Source: an uncultured Bacteroidota bacterium | GTDB taxonomy: Bacteria; Bacteroidota; Bacteroidia; NS11-12g; UBA9320 | Assembly: GCA_913043145.1 (NCBI GenBank) | Contig: CAJWLP010000001.1 | Location: 1-64,000 of the forward strand | Direction of reading: 5' to 3' | Length of the DNA stretch: 64,000 bases | Part shown: positions 54,063 to 62,036 of the stretch, piece after piece | Position numbering within the stretch: position 1 is the stretch's first letter | How the letters are laid out: each line of letters opens with the position of its first letter | Made by a program: the position numbers and the translations under genes | The notes under the pieces: model-generated | The model's database searches: none | Seen by the model: the letters and a program-made list of their open reading frames with translations, nothing else | Told to the model about the DNA's origin: nothing

Positions 54063-54344
54063 CTAGATTTCAAGCAATTGCTCTAGTCTTTTAAGTTTAG
54101 TATTTAGGGTTTTAAAGTCATTTGATTCTGCTATGGTTTTATTTTGACCCGATGCAAATTCTAGTGCAACCATAGACAAAGCGTCTTGCTTGTCTTGAAT
54201 CGAAAAGTTTTGATTGTAGTGTTTGGCTCGTTCATTAATACTATTCACAGCACTTCTAACACCTTCTTCTTCAGAGGTTTTGATGCGTAGTGGATAAAAT
54301 CGATCGCAGATATTGACTTTTATGGAAATCTCTTGTTCAGACAT
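54063..54344 (-). CDS. zapA: Cell division protein ZapA
   Basis: The 93-residue protein shows the ZapA pattern (ISIKVNICDRFYPLRIKTSEEEGVRSAVNSINERAKHY) with a C-terminal coiled coil (TKLKRLEQLLEI). ZapA cross-links FtsZ filaments at the division site. It lies in the order pheT, coiled-coil protein, zapA, rny, common in Bacteroidota. Confidence 0.85.
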   Translation of the reverse strand: MSEQEISIKVNICDRFYPLRIKTSEEEGVRSAVNSINERAKHYNQNFSIQDKQDALSMVALEFASGQNKTIAESNDFKTLNTKLKRLEQLLEI

Positions 54345-54365
54345 TTAGTCTGTTTCTGGGTTAGT

Positions 54366-54650
54366 TTATAGGTTAATTAATTCTATGCATTGATCAATTT
54401 CGTGAATCATTCGGTCTATCTTTTTGATAAACTTAGCACGATCCAATGGATTATCGATGCTATGTGCAAGTTTAATAATTTTATTTGTTTCCTCAAGGTT
54501 TTTCAACTTTTGAGCAGCATCTTCTAGTTTGATTTGAAGTCCTAATTTTTCATTTTTGAGTTGTTCATTTTCAATTATCAGTTTTTTATTCTGCTCTTTA
54601 ATTTGAGTAATTTTTAACTCAATATGTTCTAAACGAGCAAGTAATTCCAT
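54366..54650 (-). CDS. Small coiled-coil protein (ZapB-like)
   Basis: The 94-residue protein is nearly all coiled coil, with heptads (ELKITQIKEQNKKLIIENEQLKNEKLGLQIKLEDAAQKLKNLEETNKII), and a helical C-terminus (FIKKIDRMIHEIDQCIELINL). It has no membrane segment. Its location between pheT and zapA suggests a partner of ZapA in cell division, by analogy only. Its start overlaps the pheT stop by one base. Confidence 0.72.
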   Translation of the reverse strand: MELLARLEHIELKITQIKEQNKKLIIENEQLKNEKLGLQIKLEDAAQKLKNLEETNKIIKLAHSIDNPLDRAKFIKKIDRMIHEIDQCIELINL

Positions 54651-56992
54651 TATTTTCTTATGATAGCATTTAAGTTTTTCTCCAAGTTAAGAATAAGTTT
54701 TTGCATTAAATGATCGATTTCTGAATCTTCCATTGTTTTCTTAGGATCATATAAGAAAAAAGCTACAGAAAATGACTTTTGATTTTCATTAAGCGGTTTC
54801 CCTTGGTATACATCAAATAGGAGAGTATCTGTTAGTTTTTGTTGCAAGGATACTTTTGCTACCTTTAGTACATCATCATAGCTTGTCTTTTTGGAAAGTA
54901 CTATTGAAAGATCCCTGCGGACAATTGGATATTTAGGAATTTCTTTGAGTTGAATTGTTGAGTTTGCTTTATGAATACACGCATCCCAATCGATACTCAG
55001 TGTGATAACTTCTTGTTTTAATCCATGAAACTTCATCTGCTCTGGAGTGATATTCTCGAGCTTTATTATCTTTTTTATTTTGCTCTTAGATATATTTAGC
55101 TTTTCACCAATGCCTTGAGCAACAGCAATAAGCTCATTATGAGTAAGTTCTGAGTTTTTAATGCTCCAATGTTCAGGGTGACGTTTGCCAGAAAATGTTA
55201 GCTGTAAGATTTCTTTTTCAATGTATTTATCTTCTTTTTTTCTGTACGTTTTACCAAATTCAAAAAACTTTAAATCTGAATTTTTTCTATTCAAATTATA
55301 TGCCACAGATTCGAGTGCAGAATTAGCTAACTCCATTCTCATGATGTCCATATCAATACTCAAGGGATTGAGCATATTGACAGCATCTTTCAGTTCATCT
55401 TCATTGTACATCCGTGATGGAACCAATGAGTTATTCATAATTTCATTGAAGCCAATGTTAGCCAGATAGTTACTAATTTTAGTCTTTAGCTTGTTGGGTG
55501 CGTTTTTATCAATATTGGATGGAATGTAATTTACTTTTTCTGGTATGGGAATGTTGTCAAACCCATAAACTCTGAGTATTTCCTCATAAATATCAACAGG
55601 TCTTTCAATATCAGGGCGATATCTTGGGACTTCTAGTAAAACATTAATATCATTATTAGCTAGGATTTTGATTTCTAAGTCTTTAAGGATTTCAATGGCT
55701 TTTTCTTTTGGTATTTCATAACCAATAAATCGGTTGAACTCATCAAATTTGATTTCGATTTGTCGAGGTTGAATGACTTCTGGGTAAATATCAACGATTT
55801 CGGAGTTAATTTCTCCTCCAGCCAATTCCAAAATTAGGTTGACGGCTCTAATAAGACCAAATTCAACCATTTCTGGGTCAGTTCCTCTTTCAAATCGATA
55901 GCTAGCATCGGTATTTAAACCAAAACTTTTGGCAGTTTTACGAACAGCAGCAGGATTGAAATAGGCACTTTCAATAAAGATGGAGTTTGTTAATTCTGTT
56001 ACACCAGAATCTGCACCTCCAAGAACACCAGCAAGTGCGATGGGTTGAAATGAGTCGGCAATAACGAAGTGATTTTCGTCGAGGTTACGCTCTTCACCAT
56101 CTAGGGTTATAATTTTTTCACCGGGTTGAGCAAATCGGGGTATAATTTTGCTTTCTTGAATTTTGGCATAGTCAAATACATGTAGTGGTTGTCCAATTTC
56201 ATGCTGGATAAAATTAGTTACATCCACAATGTTATTTATCGGCTTTAAATCAATCGATAGCAGACGTTTTTTTAACCACTCTGGAGATTCTTTTACTTCT
56301 ACCGATGATAATGTTATACCAGCATACCTTGGACAAGCCTGGGGGTCTTCAATACTCACATCAACACGCATGGATCCACGAGCATCTATTTTATCAACGG
56401 TAGGTTTCTTATACTTAACTCCGGTAAGAGCTTGTAATTCTCGAGCTACGCCAAGGTGAGATATGGCATCACCTCTGTTTGGGATAATAGCTATTTCAAT
56501 TTGTTGATCTGTTTCAACATCATAAAGATTAGTTAATGGTGTACCTGTTTTAATTTGATTATCTAAAACAAGGATGCCGTCATGATTAGAGCCTAATCCT
56601 ATTTCGTTTTCAGCACATATCATTCCCTCAGAGACTTCCCCTCTGATTTTTGCCTTTTTAATTTGGAAGTTGTCCGTGTCTGTATGAATTATTGTGCCAA
56701 TTGGAGCAACGACTACTTTTTGACCTACAGCAACATTCTTTGCACCACACATAATAGAAAGTAAACCCTCTGTACCAATATCTACAGTTGTTAGATTCAA
56801 AGAGTCAGCATTTGGATGTTTAGTTTTAGACATCACCTCACCAACAATTAGATTTTTGAGTCCACCTTTAATCGATTCTGTTTCTATGACATGTTCTACT
56901 TCGAGTCCACTCATGGTAAGTTTATCACAAACTTCTTCTAATGGTAAATCGATATTTATCAGCTGTTTAAGCCAGTTGTAGGATATCTTCAT
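54650..56992 (-). CDS. pheT: Phenylalanyl-tRNA synthetase beta subunit
   Basis: The 780-residue protein has the domains in order: N-terminal EMAP-II-like tRNA-binding domain (VGEVMSKTKHPNADSLNLTTVDIG), B3/B4 editing domain, B5 (IKFDEFNRFIGYEIPKEKAIEIL), the class II-like core (YEEILRVYGFDNIPIPEKV), and a C-terminal ferredoxin-like anticodon domain (YPIVRRDLSIVLSKKTSYDDV). It partners PheS, whose gene is not here. A -7-like box TATCTTCG (57008-57015) ends 15 nt before the ATG. Confidence 0.95.
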   Translation of the reverse strand: MKISYNWLKQLINIDLPLEEVCDKLTMSGLEVEHVIETESIKGGLKNLIVGEVMSKTKHPNADSLNLTTVDIGTEGLLSIMCGAKNVAVGQKVVVAPIGTIIHTDTDNFQIKKAKIRGEVSEGMICAENEIGLGSNHDGILVLDNQIKTGTPLTNLYDVETDQQIEIAIIPNRGDAISHLGVARELQALTGVKYKKPTVDKIDARGSMRVDVSIEDPQACPRYAGITLSSVEVKESPEWLKKRLLSIDLKPINNIVDVTNFIQHEIGQPLHVFDYAKIQESKIIPRFAQPGEKIITLDGEERNLDENHFVIADSFQPIALAGVLGGADSGVTELTNSIFIESAYFNPAAVRKTAKSFGLNTDASYRFERGTDPEMVEFGLIRAVNLILELAGGEINSEIVDIYPEVIQPRQIEIKFDEFNRFIGYEIPKEKAIEILKDLEIKILANNDINVLLEVPRYRPDIERPVDIYEEILRVYGFDNIPIPEKVNYIPSNIDKNAPNKLKTKISNYLANIGFNEIMNNSLVPSRMYNEDELKDAVNMLNPLSIDMDIMRMELANSALESVAYNLNRKNSDLKFFEFGKTYRKKEDKYIEKEILQLTFSGKRHPEHWSIKNSELTHNELIAVAQGIGEKLNISKSKIKKIIKLENITPEQMKFHGLKQEVITLSIDWDACIHKANSTIQLKEIPKYPIVRRDLSIVLSKKTSYDDVLKVAKVSLQQKLTDTLLFDVYQGKPLNENQKSFSVAFFLYDPKKTMEDSEIDHLMQKLILNLEKNLNAIIRK

Positions 56993-57087
56993 GGTAATAT
57001 GAAACAGCGAAGATAATTGTGTAATTTTAATCTATGGCTTCAGGTAGTAATATTTATTCATATTTTGTTAAAATTGCATGTACATAA

Positions 57088-57915
57088 ATGAATAAAGAAC
57101 AGATTCAAGAAAGTTTTGAAGTATTTGCCTCTATGGCTACCAACTATTTACCAAAATTAGCGATCGGGCTTTTTTTATTAGTTGGAGGATGGTGGTTTAT
57201 AGGTAGATTTACTAAATGGTTAGAGCGAAAATTAAAGGCTACATCCATAGAAGTTACATTAGTACCTTTCTTGTGCAGTGTCACAAGATTTTCACTTAGG
57301 GTGTTGCTACTTATTAGTGTGGCATCTATTTTAGGTATTGCTACCACCAGTTTTGTTGCTATGCTTGGAGCAGGGTCATTAGCTATTGGATTAGCTCTTC
57401 AGGGGAGCTTATCCCATTTTGCTGGTGGAGTTGTTATTTTATTTTTTAAGCCATTCAAAGTAGGAGACGTGATTGAAATAGACGGAATTAAAGGAACCGT
57501 TCAGTCGATCACTATTCTTTACACTATGATTTCAACCCCTGATGATAACACAGCTGTTCTCCCTAATGGTCAAGTTGCAAATAATAAGGTACTGAACTAT
57601 ACGAAAGAGAATAATCGAAGAATTGATCTTTCAGTTGGAATTGCCTATGATCAAGACATAGACAAAGCAAAAAAAGTAATATCTGATGCATTAAATGCAG
57701 TACCCATAATCTTAGATAAGCCAGAACCATTTATTGGTGTTTTGGGCTTTGGAGATAGTTCGGTAAATATTGCTTTTAGGCCTTATGCCAAGTCAGTTGA
57801 TTATATGGAAGCATATTTTGCAGCAAACGAGGCAGTAAAGAAAGCTCTTGATAGTCATCAAATAGAGATGCCATTTCCTCAACGGGATATACATATTAAA
57901 TCTGGTAAGATTTAG
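57088..57915 (+). CDS. mscS: MscS-family mechanosensitive channel
   Basis: The 275-residue protein has three membrane helices, with TM3 seen in GAGSLAIGLALQGSLSHFAGGVVILFFKPFKVGD, which includes the pore-lining Gly/Ala pattern of MscS. A C-terminal beta-rich domain follows (EIDGIKGTVQSITILYTMISTPDDNTAVLPNG). It releases solutes on hypo-osmotic shock. It shares the stop-codon bases with the convergent arsC-like gene (57912-57915). Confidence 0.93.
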   Translation: MNKEQIQESFEVFASMATNYLPKLAIGLFLLVGGWWFIGRFTKWLERKLKATSIEVTLVPFLCSVTRFSLRVLLLISVASILGIATTSFVAMLGAGSLAIGLALQGSLSHFAGGVVILFFKPFKVGDVIEIDGIKGTVQSITILYTMISTPDDNTAVLPNGQVANNKVLNYTKENNRRIDLSVGIAYDQDIDKAKKVISDALNAVPIILDKPEPFIGVLGFGDSSVNIAFRPYAKSVDYMEAYFAANEAVKKALDSHQIEMPFPQRDIHIKSGKI

Positions 57916-58244
57916 ATAAGCTCCATTACGAGCTCTGGGGGTCTGCAGACTATTGCTTTATCTTTTGTCTCAACAATAGGTCTTTCCATAAGTTTTGGGT
58001 TATCAATCATTGCCGTTATGTAATCATTGTTACTCATTTTTTTTCCTTTGAAATTTTCTTTCCAAATAGTTTCATTTGTTCGAATTAGTTCTGCAGGTTG
58101 TATGCCAATTTTTGAAACAAGTGCTTTTAGCTCATCAAATGATAGCGGTTGTTTGATATAATCTACTATTTGGACGTTTGAATTTCCAATTAAAGCTAAG
58201 CATTGTCTGCTTTTGGAACAGCGATTATTGTGATATATTTTCAT
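57912..58244 (-). CDS. arsC: ArsC/Spx-family thioredoxin-fold protein (arsenate reductase type)
   Basis: The 110-residue protein starts at MKIYHNNRCSKSRQ, with the active-site Cys8, and continues with KPLSFDELKALVSKIGIQPAELIRTNE and MERPIVETKDKAIVCRPPE. The family reduces arsenate using glutathione/glutaredoxin, or acts as a regulator (Spx); no ars operon is near, so the function is open. The ATG at 58244 lies 20 nt inside the end of the reductase gene; an upstream ATG at 58265 is less typical. Confidence 0.85.
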   Translation of the reverse strand: MKIYHNNRCSKSRQCLALIGNSNVQIVDYIKQPLSFDELKALVSKIGIQPAELIRTNETIWKENFKGKKMSNNDYITAMIDNPKLMERPIVETKDKAIVCRPPELVMELI

Positions 58245-59253
58245 GTTGTTTAGCACTTGGATCACCCATAACTGTGGTGTATTTTAGGACTAATTTTTTA
58301 TCTGGAAAAATTCGTTTATAACAGCTTTGTACAGCTAAAGTTACCTCATGAAAACCGCATAAAATCAATTTGAGTTTACCTTCATATTGATTGATATCCC
58401 CAACTGCAAAGATTCCGGGCACATTTGTCTGGTAGTCTTTTGTGTCTACAAGAATGGCTTCTTTCCCTAAATCAAGTCCCCATTCTTTGATAGGTCCAAG
58501 TTTTGGACTTAGACCAAATAATGGAATGAAGTAATCTGTATTTATTTTGATAGCTTCTTGATTTTTGGGAGTAACTTCAATACTGGTCAGTTGGTCGCCC
58601 CCGTTAAGGCAAGTAACTTGTGCTTCCTTAATTAATTGAATCTTACCTTGACTTGCAAGTTGATCAACCTTTTCTACAGAATCTAAAGCCCCACGAAATT
58701 GTTTTCTTCGATGGACTAAAGTTACTTCACTAGCTACATCTGCCAGAAAAATAGTCCAGTCTAAAGCACTATCTCCACCACCTGCGATAATGATTTTTTT
58801 ATTACGATACACCTCTGGATCTTTGATAATGTATTCCACTCCATGGTCTTCAAATTTTTCCAGATTAATTAATTCGGGTTTTCTTGGAGCAAAACACCCA
58901 AGACCACCTGCAATCATGATATTTGGTGCTTTGTGTTGTGTGCCACGATCTGTAGTTACAATAAACTGATTGTCATCTGTTTTTATAATATTTTCTGCCC
59001 TTTCCCCAAGTGTGAATCCCGGATTGAATGGCTTGGACTGTTTGACCAGATTATCTACTAAATCACCAGCAAGAATACTTGGAAACCCAGGGATATCATA
59101 GATGGGTTTTTTCGGATAAATTTCAGCCAGTTGCCCGCCAGGTTGTGGGAGATAGTCTATTAAATGGCATTTCAATTTGAGAAGTCCAGCCTCAAAGACA
59201 GCAAATAAACCTGTAGGTCCAGCTCCAATAATGATAATATCTGTTTCTATCAC
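58225..59253 (-). CDS. Ferredoxin/flavodoxin-NADP+ reductase (TrxR-like)
   Basis: The 342-residue protein starts at a GTG at 59253 (MIETDIIIIGAGPTGLFAVFEAG). It has FAD- and NADPH-binding loops (GAGPTGLFA, IAGGGDSALDWTIFLADVASEVTLVHRRKQFRG) and YDIPGFPSILAGDLVD. It lacks the CxxC redox pair of thioredoxin reductase, which marks the reductase type that uses ferredoxin or flavodoxin. A -7 box lies only four nt before the start, so the mRNA is leaderless. The arsC-like gene overlaps its end. Confidence 0.9.
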   Translation of the reverse strand: MIETDIIIIGAGPTGLFAVFEAGLLKLKCHLIDYLPQPGGQLAEIYPKKPIYDIPGFPSILAGDLVDNLVKQSKPFNPGFTLGERAENIIKTDDNQFIVTTDRGTQHKAPNIMIAGGLGCFAPRKPELINLEKFEDHGVEYIIKDPEVYRNKKIIIAGGGDSALDWTIFLADVASEVTLVHRRKQFRGALDSVEKVDQLASQGKIQLIKEAQVTCLNGGDQLTSIEVTPKNQEAIKINTDYFIPLFGLSPKLGPIKEWGLDLGKEAILVDTKDYQTNVPGIFAVGDINQYEGKLKLILCGFHEVTLAVQSCYKRIFPDKKLVLKYTTVMGDPSAKQHENISQ

Positions 59254-59257
59254 GTTG

Positions 59258-59265
59258 CAAAGGTA
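59258..59265 (-). promoter_or_regulatory. -7 element TACCTTTG of the ferredoxin-NADP reductase gene
   Basis: On the minus strand an exact TAnnTTTG match is followed by CAAC and the GTG start. It fixes the start codon. Confidence 0.7.
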
Positions 59266-59293
59266 ATTATCTATTAACTCATCTACTACCAAA

Positions 59294-61459
59294 ATGTTTC
59301 ACTTATTTATTACAATTCAAATATTATTTATGATCTATTCAATGGATAAATCGTTTGTGCGAACTAATTTTACAGCCGTGAAATGGGATCTAAATATAGC
59401 TTACCCTATGTGGTTGATTGTTGCCTCTGTAGGCATGGGTATCTTGTATGCTTGGATGCTATATTTTTATGATTCAAAAAATGGTAGTAGTCTCAATTTA
59501 AGTGTAAGAAATATTCTAGCATTTTGTCGTTTCTTTCTCACTGTATTGTTATCATTTCTCTTGCTTGAGCCAGTCGTCAAGCACATTAACTTTGTTAAAC
59601 AAAAACCTACTTTGGTTATGCTTATTGATGACTCTGAATCGATGGCAATAATGAAAGATTCCAGTCAGCGTATTGTCAATCGCTTACTTGACCTGAAGGA
59701 AAAAATAGAGGATGAATATCAAGTTGATTATCTATTTTTTGATAGGTCCCTCAAATTCATTAATAGTGATAATCTAAAATTTGATGGCGAGGAATCTAAT
59801 ATTGGTGGGGCCCTTCGGGAGATAAAGTCACAATATTTCAATCAGAATTTAGCGGGAGTCATCTTGATGACAGATGGTATTAACAATGCGGGTATTAATC
59901 CACAAAACGTTGCAGAAAATTATAATGTTCCAATCTACACATTGGGGATAGGAGATACAAATAGGTATGCAGATTTAGGTGTTCAGAATGTGATATGTAA
60001 TTCTATGGCATATTTGGGGAGCGAATTTACTTATGAAGTGGAATTAAAAGCAGATAAATTGAAGGGAAAGAATGCCTCAATTCAAGTTAAAATGAATGGT
60101 AGAGAGGTGCAACAAAAGGATGTATTCTTGTCGACCAATCATTTTTTTAAAGAAATTTATTTTACCACTGAAGCAACTAAAATTGGGTCAAATAGAATTG
60201 ACATTAAATTGACTGTATTCGATGAAGAGAAAAACATTCAAAATAATTCGTTTACATTTTATATTGACGTTATTGATGGTAATAGAAAGGTTCAGATTTG
60301 GAGTAAAATGCCACACCCTGACATTGGAATGTTGCGATCTACCATTGGCTCAAATATGAATTATGATGTTGCTGTTAAAATGAAAAAATTTATGGTTAAT
60401 GACCAGCTTGATTTGGTAGTTTTATTCAATTGGTTTTCTGATCGAAGTCAATTGGATCTATTCGAAAATCTAAGAGCAAAAGGAGTTCCCGTATTGTGTG
60501 TTGTCGGTGATCAATTCAAGCCAAACTATTTTAATGCAGGGAGTCAAAATATCAAGTATAGAAGCATGGGTAATAGTATGATCTCGACATTGCCTGTTTT
60601 GAATCCCGAATTCAACTATTTTGATCTCAAAGAAAAAGCTCAAAATATTAATCAGTTTCCTCCATTGATTTTTCCTTATGGGGTTTGGAATGGATTTTCA
60701 CAGAATGATGTCTTTATTTACCAAAAAATTGGAAATATTGAAACCGGAGATCCGCTATGGATAATGCATAATGAGAATGGATATCGCTATGGCATAATTT
60801 CTGGTTTAGGAATTTGGCAATGGAAACTTACAGATTATGAGCAAAATGAAAATCACGATGTGACTAGGATTATAATAAATAAAGGCTTGCAATATTTGAC
60901 TGTTAAAGAAAACAAAAAGTTGTTGAGAGTTCAGCCAAGTAAAACTGAATATGGAGCAAAAGAGATCATTTCCTTACAAGGCGAATTATACAATCACGCT
61001 TTGGAGTACGTGAAAGGGCAAGAAATTAACGTTTTGCTCAAGGATGATCTGAATAAAGAATATCAATATATCATGAGTGAAAAGGATGTGAAGTATGGTC
61101 TTGAATTAAGCAATTTAAAGTCAGGGGTATATAGCTATGAGGCAAGTGCCTTTATTGGTAGTCAAAAATTAATGGATTATGGTTCGTTTGTAGTTCTTGA
61201 ATCACAAAAAGAATTGATGAATCAAACTGCAAACTTTGATATTCTTCATAAAATAGCGTTCAAAACAAATGGTCGCTTCTATCAGCCCATGTCAATGGAT
61301 TCGTTAGTTCGTGATTTAACAGTTAGTAAACTTGGTAAAACTCAGATTTTAGATCAACATAAATATTCAGAACTTATTCATTTTAAGTTCCTATTTTGGG
61401 TCATATTTCTGATTTTGAGTTTGGAATGGTTTGTCCGTAAATGGGCTGGGGGGTATTGA
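59294..61459 (+). CDS. VWA-domain membrane protein
   Basis: The 721-residue protein has membrane helices near residues 40-60 and 73-95 and a C-terminal helix (FLFWVIFLILSLEWFV). A VWA-like domain has MIDAS-type Asp-x-Ser-x-Ser (VMLIDDSESMAIM, about residue 115) and DGINNAG further on. A second beta-rich part follows (residues 250-560). The start is uncertain: the ATG at 59294 or a later ATG at 59342 could serve. It is related in layout to the BatA-like gene at 28524 and may form a complex with DUF4175-type proteins. Function is unproven. Confidence 0.78.
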   Translation: MFHLFITIQILFMIYSMDKSFVRTNFTAVKWDLNIAYPMWLIVASVGMGILYAWMLYFYDSKNGSSLNLSVRNILAFCRFFLTVLLSFLLLEPVVKHINFVKQKPTLVMLIDDSESMAIMKDSSQRIVNRLLDLKEKIEDEYQVDYLFFDRSLKFINSDNLKFDGEESNIGGALREIKSQYFNQNLAGVILMTDGINNAGINPQNVAENYNVPIYTLGIGDTNRYADLGVQNVICNSMAYLGSEFTYEVELKADKLKGKNASIQVKMNGREVQQKDVFLSTNHFFKEIYFTTEATKIGSNRIDIKLTVFDEEKNIQNNSFTFYIDVIDGNRKVQIWSKMPHPDIGMLRSTIGSNMNYDVAVKMKKFMVNDQLDLVVLFNWFSDRSQLDLFENLRAKGVPVLCVVGDQFKPNYFNAGSQNIKYRSMGNSMISTLPVLNPEFNYFDLKEKAQNINQFPPLIFPYGVWNGFSQNDVFIYQKIGNIETGDPLWIMHNENGYRYGIISGLGIWQWKLTDYEQNENHDVTRIIINKGLQYLTVKENKKLLRVQPSKTEYGAKEIISLQGELYNHALEYVKGQEINVLLKDDLNKEYQYIMSEKDVKYGLELSNLKSGVYSYEASAFIGSQKLMDYGSFVVLESQKELMNQTANFDILHKIAFKTNGRFYQPMSMDSLVRDLTVSKLGKTQILDQHKYSELIHFKFLFWVIFLILSLEWFVRKWAGGY

Positions 61460-61507
61460 TTTTGCTATTTTTTTAAGCTTTAATCTAAATTTACATAAAA
61501 AATAGTA

Positions 61508-61515
61508 TACTTTTG
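61508..61515 (+). promoter_or_regulatory. -7 element TACTTTTG of rpsO
   Basis: An exact TAnnTTTG match lies 36 nt before the rpsO ATG. It is the same octamer as in front of rpsT. Confidence 0.65.
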
Positions 61516-61551
61516 CACCCCTTAAATAGAAATATTTATTAATTATATACG

Positions 61552-61821
61552 ATGCGATTAACAGCGGAAAAGAAATCAGAAATAATAGCACAGTACGGTG
61601 GAGATGCCAAAAATACTGGTCATGCGGAAGCACAAGTAGCTTTGTTCACACACAGAATTTCCCACCTAACAGAACATCTCAAGAAGAACAAAAAAGATTT
61701 TTCTACAGAGTTGACACTTGTTAAACTTGTAGGTAAAAGAAGATCTCTATTGAATTATATAGCTAAAAAAGATATTGTTCATTACAGAGAGCTTATCAAA
61801 CAACTAGGTATCAGAAAATAA
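61552..61821 (+). CDS. rpsO: 30S ribosomal protein S15
   Basis: The 89-residue protein has the S15 core (DAKNTGHAEAQVALFTHRISHLTEHLKKNKKDFSTELTLVKLVGKRRSLLNYIAKKDIVHYRELIKQLGIRK). It binds 16S rRNA in the central domain. It lies before pnp as in many bacteria, and a short spacer with a weak terminator hairpin separates them. Confidence 0.96.
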   Translation: MRLTAEKKSEIIAQYGGDAKNTGHAEAQVALFTHRISHLTEHLKKNKKDFSTELTLVKLVGKRRSLLNYIAKKDIVHYRELIKQLGIRK

Positions 61822-61888
61822 CCTTATCCCCCTAATTATAGGCTGATAGAAGTTTCTGGAGAAAGTCCCAACCGTGAAAGTGAAGTAA

Positions 61889-61920
61889 GGCATAAAGATT
61901 TGTGCCACATTTTTTATTTT
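61889..61920 (+). terminator. Weak terminator downstream of rpsO
   Basis: GGCAT (61889-61893) pairs with GTGCC (61902-61906) around eight nt, and a T-rich tract (61909-61920) follows. The stem is only five pairs, so termination may be partial. Confidence 0.4.
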
Positions 61921-62036
61921 CAAGTCGAATAATTTCTAGCATATTACCATTCGGTAACAATAGCTTTAAATTTCAATCAAGCAGATAAAAAATGGTTGAC
62001 AATTTAAAAATAACATAGCGGTATTTCCGCACAATT

